The translations under genes and the position numbers were made by a program. 49,926 nt of DNA, taken from assembly GCA_025458805.1 (NCBI GenBank), contig JALORQ010000001.1, positions 1-49,926 of the forward strand, given 5' to 3'. The stretch comes from Rubrivivax sp. GTDB taxonomy: Bacteria; Pseudomonadota; Gammaproteobacteria; Burkholderiales; Burkholderiaceae_C. Below, piece after piece: positions 8,372 through 17,347 of the stretch (its first letter is position 1; every line of letters begins with the position of its first letter). The notes under the pieces are model-generated. The model did no database searches and was not told the origin of the DNA. It was given only the letters and a program-made list of their open reading frames with translations.

Positions 8372-10519
8372 ATGGTCCGTTTCGACGATATCCGTCTGCT
8401 TCGCGTGACCTACCTGCGCGGGCCGAACGTCTGGACCTATCGCTCGGCGCTCGAGACCTGGCTCGACCTCGGGGCCCTCGAGGACTGGCCGTCGAACCGC
8501 ATCGACGGCTTCGTCGGGCGCCTGACCGCGCTGCTGCCGGCGGTCGCCGAGCACCACTGCGGCGTCGGCGAGCGCGGCGGCTTCATGCAGCGGCTGCAGG
8601 AAGGCACCTGGATGGGCCACGTGCTCGAGCACGTGGTGATCGAGCTGCTCAACCTGGCGGGCATGCCGACCGGCTTCGGGCAGACGCGCAGCACGTCGCG
8701 GCACGGCGTCTACCGGATGGTGTTCCGCGCGCGCGACGAGGCCGTCGCGCGCTGCGCGCTGGAGCGCGGCCACCGTCTGCTCATGGCCGCGATCAACGGC
8801 GATCCGTTCGACGTCGCCGCCGCGGTGCAGGCGGTGCGCGACTCGATCGACGACGCCTACCTCGGCCCGAGCACGGCGCACATCGTCGCCGCGGCGACCG
8901 AGCGCGGCATCCCGCACATCCGGCTCAACGACGGCAACCTCGTGCAGCTCGGCCACGGCGCGCGGCAGCACCGCATCTGGACCGCCGAGAGCGACCGCAC
9001 GAGCGCGATCGCCGAGAACATCGCCGGCGACAAGGACCTTACCAAGCGCCTGCTGCGCAGCGTCGGCGTGCCGGTGCCCGAGGGCGAGGTCGCCCGCTCG
9101 CCGGCGGAAGCCTGGGAGATCGCGGAACGCATCGGGCTGCCGGTCGCCGTCAAGCCGGGCGACGGCAACCACGGCCGCGGGGTGACGCTCGAGCTCGAGA
9201 CTCGCGAGCAGGTCGAGGCGGCCTGGGCCGTGGCCGACCGGCACGGCAGCGAGGTCATCGTCGAGCGCTTCGTGCGCGGCCACGAGCACCGGCTGCTCGT
9301 CGTCGCCGGCAAGGTGGTCGCCGCGGCGCGCGGCGAGACCGCCTGGGTGGTCGCCGATGGCCGGCGCAGCGTGCGGCAGCTCGTCGACGACGAGATCAAT
9401 GCCGACCCGCGCCGCGGCACGACCGAGGACCACCCGCTGGCGCGCCTGGTCATCGACGAGGACGAAGGCATCCAGTCCGACCTCGCCCGGCAGGGCCTGG
9501 CGGCCGACGACGTGCCCGAGGCCGGCCGCCGGGTGCTGATCCAGCGCAACGGCAACGTCGCCTTCGACTGCACCGACGACGTGCATCCCGAGCTCGCGCA
9601 TCTGGCGACGCTGGCCGCGCGCACGGTCGGCCTGGACATCGCCGGCATCGACCTCCTGGCCGAGGACATCGCGCGGCCGCCCGACGCGCAGGCCTTCGCG
9701 GTCGTCGAGGTCAACGCCGGACCCGGGCTGCTGCCGCACCTGAAGCCGGCCGAAGGGGCTCCGCGCCCGGTCGGGCGCGCCATCGTCGACCACCTGTTCG
9801 CGCCGGGCGACGACGGACGCATCGACATCGTCGGCATCACCGGCGGTGCCGGCGTGCCGGCGGTCGCGGCGCTGGTGGCCTGGCTGCTTCAGATCGCCGG
9901 CCGCCGCGTCGGGCTGGCGACGCGGCGCGGGCTCGCGCTGGGCCCGCAGCACCGGCTGCCCGGGGACGCCTCGGGCTGGCGGCTCGCGCAGCGCCTGCTC
10001 GTCAACCGCGATCTCGACGCGGCCGTCTTCGGCGCGGACGCGCCGCTCATTCTCGACGAAGGGCTGGTCTACGACCGCTGCCGGGTCGGCGTGGTCACCG
10101 ACCTCGGCGGCATCGACGACCTGGGCCGGCACGACATCGACAGCGTCGACCAACTGCCGCGCGTGATGCGCACGCAGATGGACGTCGTGCTCGATCGCGG
10201 CGCCGGCGTGCTGAATGCCGACGACCCGGCCGTCGCCGCGCTGGCGCAGTTCTGCGACGGCGAGGTGCTGCTGTACGCGACCGAACCGGCGGCGGTCGCG
10301 ACGCACCGCGAGTCGGGCGGCCGGGCGCTGCTGTGGCACGAAGGCGAGTTCCGGCTGTGCGAAGGCCCGTCGATCACCGCGCTGCCGCTGCACGCCGCGG
10401 CGCGCAGGCTGCCGCCCGAGACGCTGCTGCCGGCACTCGCCGCGGGCTGGGCGCTGGGGCTGGCTCCCGCGCAGCTGGCTGCCGCGGCCGACACCTTCGA
10501 CGCGGCGTCCGCGGCCTGA
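8372..10519 (+). CDS. cphA': Cyanophycin synthetase-like protein CphA' with a degenerate Mur-ligase domain
   Basis: Paralogous to the next gene along its length (LRGPNVWTYRSALE..., LGPSTAHIVAAATERGIP, DKDLTKRLLRSVGVPVPEG, VKPGDGNHGRGV). The Mur-type P-loop is replaced by GITGGAGVPAVAALV. Confidence 0.85.
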   Translation: MVRFDDIRLLRVTYLRGPNVWTYRSALETWLDLGALEDWPSNRIDGFVGRLTALLPAVAEHHCGVGERGGFMQRLQEGTWMGHVLEHVVIELLNLAGMPTGFGQTRSTSRHGVYRMVFRARDEAVARCALERGHRLLMAAINGDPFDVAAAVQAVRDSIDDAYLGPSTAHIVAAATERGIPHIRLNDGNLVQLGHGARQHRIWTAESDRTSAIAENIAGDKDLTKRLLRSVGVPVPEGEVARSPAEAWEIAERIGLPVAVKPGDGNHGRGVTLELETREQVEAAWAVADRHGSEVIVERFVRGHEHRLLVVAGKVVAAARGETAWVVADGRRSVRQLVDDEINADPRRGTTEDHPLARLVIDEDEGIQSDLARQGLAADDVPEAGRRVLIQRNGNVAFDCTDDVHPELAHLATLAARTVGLDIAGIDLLAEDIARPPDAQAFAVVEVNAGPGLLPHLKPAEGAPRPVGRAIVDHLFAPGDDGRIDIVGITGGAGVPAVAALVAWLLQIAGRRVGLATRRGLALGPQHRLPGDASGWRLAQRLLVNRDLDAAVFGADAPLILDEGLVYDRCRVGVVTDLGGIDDLGRHDIDSVDQLPRVMRTQMDVVLDRGAGVLNADDPAVAALAQFCDGEVLLYATEPAAVATHRESGGRALLWHEGEFRLCEGPSITALPLHAAARRLPPETLLPALAAGWALGLAPAQLAAAADTFDAASAA

Positions 10520-10533
10520 ACGGAGTCCTCCCG

Positions 10534-13113
10534 ATGGAGATCACCCGCATCCGCGCGCTGCGCGGTCCCAATGTCTGGAGCCGGCAGACCGCGATCGAGG
10601 CCGTGGTGCGCTGCCGGGACGACGAGCGCGCCGTCTCGCCGCAGGGCGACACCGAGCGGCGGCTGCGCGAGCTGTTCCCGGGCATCACCGCACTGCGCGG
10701 CGTGGGCGACGAGGCGGGCATCCCGATGGCGAGGCTCCTCGAGCGCGCGGCGCTGTCGCTGCAGGCGCAGGCCGGGTGCCCGGTCAGCTTCAGCCGCACG
10801 ACCGCCACCCCCGAGGCCGGCCTCTACCAGGTCGTCGTCGAGTACACCGAGGAGCCGGTCGGGCGACGCGCGATCGATCTGGCGCACGCGCTCGTCGAGG
10901 CCGCGGCGCGCGGCGACGGCTTCGTGCTGCAGGACGCCGTCGACGAGCTGCGCACGCTCGACGAGGATCTGCGCCTGGGCCCGAGCACCGGCAGCATCGT
11001 GGCGGCGGCGGCCGCGCGCGGCATCCCGTACCGGCGGCTCACCGACGGCAGCCTGGTGCAGTTCGGCTGGGGGTCGAAGGCACGGCGCATCTGGGCGGCC
11101 GAGGTCGATGCGACGAGCGCCGTCTCGGAGCAGGTCGCGCAGGACAAGGACCTGACGAAGCGGCTGCTCGCGGCGGCCGGCGTGCCGGTGCCCGAGGGCC
11201 GGCCGGTCGCCGACCCGGACGAGGGCTGGCGCGTCGCGCTCGCGCTCGGCCTGCCGGTGGTCGTCAAGCCGCGCGACGGCAACCAGGGCAAGGGCGTCAC
11301 GGTGAACATCGTCGACCGCGCGCACTTCGACTCGGCGTTCGCCGCCGCCGCCGAGGTCGGCGAGGTGATGGTCGAGCAGTTCCTGCCCGGCCACGACTTC
11401 AGGCTGCTCGTCGTCGGCCACAAGCTGGTCGCGGCGGCGCGGCGCGACCCGCCGCACGTGGTCGGCGACGGCAGGCTCACGGTGCGTCAGCTCGTCGACC
11501 GCGTCAACGAGGACCCGCGCCGCGGCGACGGCCACGCGACGTCGCTGACCCGGGTGCGGCTCGACGAGATCGCCCTCGCCCGGCTGCGCGTGCAGGGGCT
11601 GGGGCCGGACGACGTGCCCGCGGCCGGGCAGCGCGTCGTGTTGCGCAACAACGCCAACCTGAGCACCGGCGGCACCGCCACCGACGTGACCGACGACGTG
11701 CACCCCGAGGTCGCCGCGCGCGCGGTCGCCGCGGCACGCATGATCGGGCTGCACGTCTGCGGCGTCGACGTCGTCTGCGAGCGCGTCGACCGGCCGCTCG
11801 AGTCGCAGCGCGGCGGCATCGTCGAGGTCAATGCCGCCCCCGGGCTGCGCATGCACCTGGCGCCGAGCTACGGCAAGCCGCGCCGCGTCGGCGAGGCGAT
11901 CGCCGAACACCTGTTCGGTCATGGCGAGGACGGGCGCATCCCGGTCGTTGCCGTCACCGGCACGAATGGCAAGACGACGGTGACGCGGCTCATTGCGCAC
12001 CTGTTCGCCGCCGCCGGACTGCGCGTCGGGATGACCAACACCGACGGCGCCTACGTCGACGGGCGGGCGATCGACCGTGGCGACTGCAGCGGCCCGAAGA
12101 GCGCTCGCAACGTGCTCGCGCACCCCGACACCGAGGCTGCCGTGCTCGAGACCGCCCGCGGCGGCATCCTGCGCGAAGGGCTGGGCTTCGACCGCTGCCG
12201 CGTCGCGGTCGTCACCAACATCGGGGCCGGCGACCACCTCGGACTCGGCTTCCTGCACACCCCCGAGGACATCGCCTGGGCGAAGAGCGTGATCGTGCAG
12301 AACGTCGACCCGGACGGCTACGCGGTGCTGAACGCCGCCGACCCGCTGGTGCTGGCGATGGCCGCGCAGTGTCCGGGCGACGTCATCCTCTTCGCCGCCG
12401 ACGGCCGGCTGCCGGCGCTCGCGGCGCACCGGGCGCAGGGCAGGCGCGTCGTGTTCGTCGACCAGGGCGACATCGTCGCGGCCGAGGGTTCGGCGCGCAT
12501 GCGGCTGCCGCTGCGCGAGGTGCCGCTGACCCAGGCCGGCAAGGGTGGCGGCACGATCGGCTTCCAGGTCGAGAACGTCCTCGCCGCGGTCGGCGCGGCC
12601 TGGGGTGCCGGGCTGCCGTTCGAGGCGGTGCACGGCGGGCTCGCGAGCTTCTCGGGCGATGCGCAGAATGCGCCGGCGCGCTTCAACGTCATGGAGCATC
12701 GCGGCGCGACCGTGATCGCCGACTACGGTCACAACCCCGACGCGATGCGCGCGCTGGTCGGCGCCGTCGACGCCATGCCGGCGCGCCGGCGCAGCGTGGT
12801 GATCAGCGCCGCCGGCGACCGCCGCGACGAGGACATCCGCGCGCAGACCGCGATCCTCGGCGCCGCCTTCGACGACGTGATCCTCTACCAGGATGCCGCG
12901 CAGCGCGGCCGTGCCGACGGCGAGGTCATCGCGCTGCTGCGCGAGGGGCTGGCGGGCGCCACGCGCGCGCGCCACGTCGAGGAGATCCGCGGCGAGTTCG
13001 CCGCCATCGACCGCGCGCTGGCGCGGCTCGAGCCCGGCGACCTGTGCCTGGTGCTGGTCGACCAGGTCGACGAGGCCATGGCGCACCTGGCGTCGCGCAT
13101 CGCCGCCGGCTGA
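10534..13113 (+). CDS. cphA: Cyanophycin synthetase CphA
   Basis: MEITRIRALRGPNVWSRQTAIEAVV...; ATP-grasp region DKDLTKRLLAAAGVPVPEG...VKPRDGNQGKGV; Mur-ligase P-loop AVTGTNGKTTVTRLIAHL; TARGGILREGLGFDRC. Confidence 0.93.
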   Translation: MEITRIRALRGPNVWSRQTAIEAVVRCRDDERAVSPQGDTERRLRELFPGITALRGVGDEAGIPMARLLERAALSLQAQAGCPVSFSRTTATPEAGLYQVVVEYTEEPVGRRAIDLAHALVEAAARGDGFVLQDAVDELRTLDEDLRLGPSTGSIVAAAAARGIPYRRLTDGSLVQFGWGSKARRIWAAEVDATSAVSEQVAQDKDLTKRLLAAAGVPVPEGRPVADPDEGWRVALALGLPVVVKPRDGNQGKGVTVNIVDRAHFDSAFAAAAEVGEVMVEQFLPGHDFRLLVVGHKLVAAARRDPPHVVGDGRLTVRQLVDRVNEDPRRGDGHATSLTRVRLDEIALARLRVQGLGPDDVPAAGQRVVLRNNANLSTGGTATDVTDDVHPEVAARAVAAARMIGLHVCGVDVVCERVDRPLESQRGGIVEVNAAPGLRMHLAPSYGKPRRVGEAIAEHLFGHGEDGRIPVVAVTGTNGKTTVTRLIAHLFAAAGLRVGMTNTDGAYVDGRAIDRGDCSGPKSARNVLAHPDTEAAVLETARGGILREGLGFDRCRVAVVTNIGAGDHLGLGFLHTPEDIAWAKSVIVQNVDPDGYAVLNAADPLVLAMAAQCPGDVILFAADGRLPALAAHRAQGRRVVFVDQGDIVAAEGSARMRLPLREVPLTQAGKGGGTIGFQVENVLAAVGAAWGAGLPFEAVHGGLASFSGDAQNAPARFNVMEHRGATVIADYGHNPDAMRALVGAVDAMPARRRSVVISAAGDRRDEDIRAQTAILGAAFDDVILYQDAAQRGRADGEVIALLREGLAGATRARHVEEIRGEFAAIDRALARLEPGDLCLVLVDQVDEAMAHLASRIAAG

Positions 13114-13135
13114 ACAGCACCCGCGGCCTGCGCGC

Positions 13136-13966
13136 TCAGGTGCGCCACAGCCGCGGCCGGTGCGGCGGCAGCCCCCACGCGGCCGGCCGCCAGGCATCGC
13201 GCACCGAGCGCAGCGCGTGCAGCAGCGGCTCGGTGCGGTCGGCCAGCGCGCGCAGCACGACCACGCCGGGCGCGGGCGCGGTGACGCCCGCGGTCAGCGC
13301 GGGCGCTGAGGTGTCGAGCGCGCGCCGCGCGGCCTCGACCAGGGTCTCGCGCCGAGCCTCGCCGAGCGCGGCCCCGGCGACGAACCACATCGTGGCCAGT
13401 GCGCGCCCCCCGGCCAGGCCGCCGGTGCCGTCGAGCAGCGCGCGGTCCTCGGCGGCGAGCCGTCCGCGCTCGAGCCAGCACCCGGGCACCTCGAGGTGCT
13501 GGACGATGGCGCCGCGGTCGAAGGGCAGGCCCGAGGCCGGCAGGCCCAGCGCCAGCACGTCCCAGCCAATCGCCTCGGCCCCGCCCTCAAGCTCGATGCG
13601 CGTCACGTTCTCGGCCTCGCACCCGGGGTAGGCCAGCGTCTCCAGGGGCAGCCACTCGAGGCGCGCCCCGGACGCGAGCCTCAGGGTCGAATGCTGGGTC
13701 GCTGCAGCGCCGGCGCTGCGGTAGAACCGCGTCGCGCCGGGCGTCGTCACGAGGGCATGCGCCCCCTCCTCGAGCGTGATCGCGAGCGCGAGATCGTCGC
13801 CGCCGACCAGGCCACCCGGGGGATGCACGAGGACGTGGTGGCAGATGCCCTCGCCCTCCGGGTACAGCGCCTGCAGCACGCGCAGCGGGCCGTCGTGACG
13901 GTCGTGGGCGACGGTGCGCCCGCCCTCGCGCCGGTAGCGCAGCGCCAGGCGGCCGTGCCAGCTCAC
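13136..13966 (-). CDS. ureD: Urease accessory protein UreD
   Basis: SWHGRLALRYRREGGRTVAHDRHDGPLRVLQALYPEGEGICHHVLVHPPGGLVGGDDLAL...TTPGATRFYRS. GTG start at 13966 overlaps the upstream stop. Confidence 0.92.
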   Translation of the reverse strand: MSWHGRLALRYRREGGRTVAHDRHDGPLRVLQALYPEGEGICHHVLVHPPGGLVGGDDLALAITLEEGAHALVTTPGATRFYRSAGAAATQHSTLRLASGARLEWLPLETLAYPGCEAENVTRIELEGGAEAIGWDVLALGLPASGLPFDRGAIVQHLEVPGCWLERGRLAAEDRALLDGTGGLAGGRALATMWFVAGAALGEARRETLVEAARRALDTSAPALTAGVTAPAPGVVVLRALADRTEPLLHALRSVRDAWRPAAWGLPPHRPRLWRT

Positions 13967-14439
13967 CGCGACGACCAGAATCCGCGATGCAGAGCCGCGA
14001 TCTCGTCCTCGACCTCGGCAAACGGACCGTACACCTGCAGCGGCTTCTGCCCGCGCGCGAAGACCTCGCGGCACGGCAGGTCGAGCGTCGGGTTCTCGGG
14101 GTGGTCCCCGGTCAGCTCGCGCAGCCGGTGCTCGCTCATGCCGTAGACCAGGCGCCCGATGTGCGCCCAGTACTGCGTGCCGGCGCACATCGCACAAGGC
14201 TCGACCGTGGTCACCAGCGTGCAGTTCCAGAGCAGTTCGGCGTCGAACCTGCGCGCGGCGGCGCGCGCAAGCACCGACTCGGCGTGGTCGACGCTGTCGA
14301 CGTTGCCCTGCGCCAGCAGCACGGTCTCGCCGTCGGGCGCGACGAGCAGCGCACCGAACGGATGGTGGCCGGCCGCCATCGCGTCGCGCGACACCGCGTG
14401 CGCGGCGCGCAGCGCGGCGACCATCTGATCGTGCGTCAT
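13963..14439 (-). CDS. Nucleoside/guanine deaminase-like zinc deaminase
   Basis: CDA-fold motifs HAESVLARAA and TVEPCAMCAGTQYWAHIGRLVYG. Start overlaps the permease stop. Confidence 0.85.
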   Translation of the reverse strand: MTHDQMVAALRAAHAVSRDAMAAGHHPFGALLVAPDGETVLLAQGNVDSVDHAESVLARAAARRFDAELLWNCTLVTTVEPCAMCAGTQYWAHIGRLVYGMSEHRLRELTGDHPENPTLDLPCREVFARGQKPLQVYGPFAEVEDEIAALHRGFWSSR

Positions 14440-15212
14440 GCCGCCTGGCTGCCGCGGTGCGCCCAGCCGGTGGTGCGCTTCTCGACCCAGGAGAACAGCT
14501 CGTACATCACCATCGCCATCACGCCGATGGTCACCAGCCCCGCGAAGGCCAGCGACATGCGCTGCTGGCTGCCGGCGGTCTGCATCAGGTAGCCGATGCC
14601 GGAGTCGCCGGCCGTCATCTCGGCGAGCACGGTGCCGACGAAGGCGAGCGTGATCGCGATCTTCAGCGAGCCGTAGAAGTAGGGCATCGAGCGCGGCAGC
14701 CCCACCTTGACGAGGACGTCCCAGCGCCGCGCGCCGAGCACGCGCAGCACGTCCTCGAGCTCCGGCTCGAGCGTCGCCAGCCCGGTGGCGATGTTGACGG
14801 TGATCGGGAAGAAGCTGATCAGGAAGGCGGTCAGGATCCCCGGACCGAGGCCGATGCCGAACCACACCACCAGGATCGGCACTACCGCCGCCTTGGGCAC
14901 CGCGTTGAAGGCGACCATCAGCGGATAGAGCGCGTTGTATGCCATGCGCGAACTGCCGATCAGGAAGCCGAGCAGCACGCCGACGACGATGCTGATGCCG
15001 AAGCCGATCATCGTCACCCAGAAGGTCTTCCACGCCGCCTCGAGCAGCGGCCCCCCGAACTCGCCGAACTGGGCCGCGATCTGCGTCGGTGCCGGGAAGA
15101 TGAACTCGGGCACGTCGAAGGCGCGCACGACCAGCTCCCACACCAGCAGCACGACCGCCAGCACCAGCAGCGGCGAGAAGCGCTCGAAGGTCTTGCTCTT
15201 CGTGAAGCTCAC
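14436..15212 (-). CDS. ABC transporter permease (NitT/TauT/SsuC family)
   Basis: MSFTKSKTFERFSPLLVLAVVLLVWELVVRAF...; EAA-like loop LGARRWDVLVKVGLPRSMPYF. Confidence 0.9.
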   Translation of the reverse strand: MSFTKSKTFERFSPLLVLAVVLLVWELVVRAFDVPEFIFPAPTQIAAQFGEFGGPLLEAAWKTFWVTMIGFGISIVVGVLLGFLIGSSRMAYNALYPLMVAFNAVPKAAVVPILVVWFGIGLGPGILTAFLISFFPITVNIATGLATLEPELEDVLRVLGARRWDVLVKVGLPRSMPYFYGSLKIAITLAFVGTVLAEMTAGDSGIGYLMQTAGSQQRMSLAFAGLVTIGVMAMVMYELFSWVEKRTTGWAHRGSQAA

Positions 15213-15222
15213 GGCCGGCCCC

Positions 15223-16068
15223 TCACTGCGGCACCGCGACGCCGGTCTTGCCGACCGGTTGGCGGAAGGCGCCGATGTGGCCGCGCAGCTCGTGCACGAT
15301 GTCGGTGAACTCGGGCGTGTACGTCACCTCGAGGTCGCGCGGACGCGGCAGGTCGATGTGGCGCTTGACGACGAAGCGCCCCGGGCTGCGGCTCATGCAG
15401 TAGACGGTGTCGGCGAGGAAGACGCTCTCGCGCAGGTCGTGCGTGACCAGGATGACGTTGAAGCGCTGCGCCGCGTGCAGGTCGCGCAGCGCGCACCAGA
15501 GCTCCTCGCGCGTGAAGGCGTCGAGCGCGCCGAACGGCTCGTCGAGCAGCAGCATCTTGGGCTCGTGGATCAGCGCCCGGCAGATGCTCGCGCGCTGCTG
15601 CATGCCGCCCGAGAGCTGCCACGGGAACTTGTCCTCGTAGCCGCCGAGCCCGACGCTCTGCAGCAGCTTGCGCGCGCGCGCCTCGTACTCCTTGCGCCGG
15701 CTCTTGAAGCTCGACCGGTACGGCTCGACGATCTCGAGCGGCAGCAGCACGTTGTCGACCGTCGTGCGCCACGGCAGCAGGCTCGGCGCCTGGAAGGCCA
15801 TGCCGCTGATCTTGAGCGGGCCGGTCACCGGCTGGCCACCGATCGTGATCGTGCCCTTGCTCGGCATCTTCAGGCCCGTGGTCAGCTTCATGAACGTCGA
15901 CTTGCCGCAGCCCGACGGCCCGACGATGGCGATGAACTCGCCCTCCTCCACCTGCAGCGAGATGTCCTCGACCGCGTAGTGGCCGGCGGCGAGCAGCTCG
16001 TCGTTGTACGCGAGCCAGACGTTGCGGAAGTCGACGAAGGCCATGGGGCGCGCGTCCGCGACGGTCAC
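15223..16068 (-). CDS. ABC transporter ATP-binding protein (NitT/TauT/SsuB family)
   Basis: GTG start at 16068 overlaps the SBP stop. Motifs GPSGCGKST, LSGGMQQRASICRAL, LLLDEPFGALD, VTHDLRESV. Confidence 0.9.
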   Translation of the reverse strand: MTVADARPMAFVDFRNVWLAYNDELLAAGHYAVEDISLQVEEGEFIAIVGPSGCGKSTFMKLTTGLKMPSKGTITIGGQPVTGPLKISGMAFQAPSLLPWRTTVDNVLLPLEIVEPYRSSFKSRRKEYEARARKLLQSVGLGGYEDKFPWQLSGGMQQRASICRALIHEPKMLLLDEPFGALDAFTREELWCALRDLHAAQRFNVILVTHDLRESVFLADTVYCMSRSPGRFVVKRHIDLPRPRDLEVTYTPEFTDIVHELRGHIGAFRQPVGKTGVAVPQ

Positions 16069-17105
16069 TTGCGCGCCGGTGGCAGGATGTTCAGGTCGGC
16101 CTTCGGCGGCAGGAAGGCGTCGGTCCAGACCGCATTGGGGTCGACGCGCGTCTTGGTGCCGAAGGCGTCCGAGACCTGCGAGGCCATGAGCGCGAGCCGA
16201 CCCGGCACGACGACGCCGAAGCCCTCGGCGCGCGCGTCGGGGCTCGCGACCACCGCGTCGATCGCCATGCGCAGGCGCCGCTTCTCGAGCTCGACGTTGA
16301 TGATGCCGTCGCGCGCCTTCACGTACTCGATGGCCGGGTCGGGATTGGCCATCACCTCCTTGGCCCCCTTGGTGAAGGCGGCGAGGAAGGCACGCACCGC
16401 CTGCGGGTTCTCGCGGATCAGCTTCGGGCTCGCGATGATCGCGTTGCCGTACAGGCGCACGCCGTGATTCGCGTACGGGAAGACGACGATGTCCTCGGTC
16501 TTCACGCCGCGCGCCTCGAGGTTGAGGATCGAGGTGAACGAGAAGCCGGTGATGGCGTCGATGTCGCCGCGCACCAGCATCGTCTCGCGCAGCGGCGGGT
16601 CCATCGAGGTCCAGTTGGGCGTGGCCAGTCCGTTGGCCTTCGCGAGGATCGGGAAGGCGCGGCGGCCGGCGTCGAAGCTCGGCGCGCCGAGCTTGCGGCC
16701 GTCGAGGTCCTTGAGCTTGCCGATGCCGTTCTTCCTCAGCGTCAGCACCGCCGCCGGCGTGTTGTTGTAGACCATCATCACCGCGACCGGCTTGTTCGGC
16801 GCATCGGGGTTGTTGGCGTGGAACTCCATCAGCGCCGCGAGGTCGGCGAAGCCCATGTCGTAGGTGCCCGAGGCCACGCGCGTGACCGTGCCGCCGCTGC
16901 CGTTGCCGGCATCGATCGTGACGTCCAGCCCCGCCGCCTTGTAGTGGCCCTTTGCGGCCGACGCGAGGAACAGCGCCGACGGTCCCTCGAAGCGCCAGTC
17001 GAGCTGGAACTTGATCGGCGTCTGCGCCGCCGCGGGTAGGGAGGTGAGCGCCGCGGCGAATGCGGCGGCAACGAGGGCGCGACGGGCAGGCGAACGGGGC
17101 AGCAT
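16065..17105 (-). CDS. ABC transporter substrate-binding protein (SsuA/THI5-like)
   Basis: Signal peptide MLPRSPARRALVAAAFAAALTSLPAAAQTPIKFQLDWRFEGPSALFLASAAKGHYKAAGLDVTI. First gene of a coupled ABC operon. Confidence 0.88.
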   Translation of the reverse strand: MLPRSPARRALVAAAFAAALTSLPAAAQTPIKFQLDWRFEGPSALFLASAAKGHYKAAGLDVTIDAGNGSGGTVTRVASGTYDMGFADLAALMEFHANNPDAPNKPVAVMMVYNNTPAAVLTLRKNGIGKLKDLDGRKLGAPSFDAGRRAFPILAKANGLATPNWTSMDPPLRETMLVRGDIDAITGFSFTSILNLEARGVKTEDIVVFPYANHGVRLYGNAIIASPKLIRENPQAVRAFLAAFTKGAKEVMANPDPAIEYVKARDGIINVELEKRRLRMAIDAVVASPDARAEGFGVVVPGRLALMASQVSDAFGTKTRVDPNAVWTDAFLPPKADLNILPPARK

Positions 17106-17163
17106 GGCGCGGGGGCTCCTGGGAGTCGACGAAGGCGGGATGTCCGAGAGGACAGCAAATTCT

Positions 17164-17225
17164 GTGCGCGGCCTGCGCACCAGAAGGATCGGGTTTCACC
17201 CCGTTGCGCACCTCGCAGGTGCGCA
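17164..17225. promoter_or_regulatory. Two dyad-symmetric elements in a divergent intergenic region
   Basis: GTGCGC-GGCCT-GCGCAC (17164-17180) and TGCGCACCT-CGC-AGGTGCGCA (17205-17225), between the ABC operon and the class II aldolase gene. Confidence 0.5.
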
Positions 17226-17347
17226 GGCGCCCCCGCACGGTGTCTCGAATGGAAGGAGGTCCCCGGCAACGCGCGCCGCGCCGCCCCCTTGCGCCGCGAA
17301 GCCCCGCCGCCGGCCGGGCCGGCCCGCGCTGCGGCAGACTCCCGCCC

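Noticed and set aside
6006-8408. 800-aa plus-strand ORF opposite the ABC transporter
   Set aside because: Antisense frame of a convincing ABC protein; composition is repetitive R/D/A/Q with no domain.
7697-10393. 898-aa minus-strand ORF opposite cphA'
   Set aside because: Same shadow-ORF pattern. It crosses the divergent promoter region and reads into an alternative frame of the ABC gene.
10069-13197. 1042-aa minus-strand ORF antisense to cphA
   Set aside because: Shadow ORF of a high-GC coding frame: low-complexity R/A/D/H-rich composition, no recognisable motifs, and both cph paralogs opposite are clearly coding.
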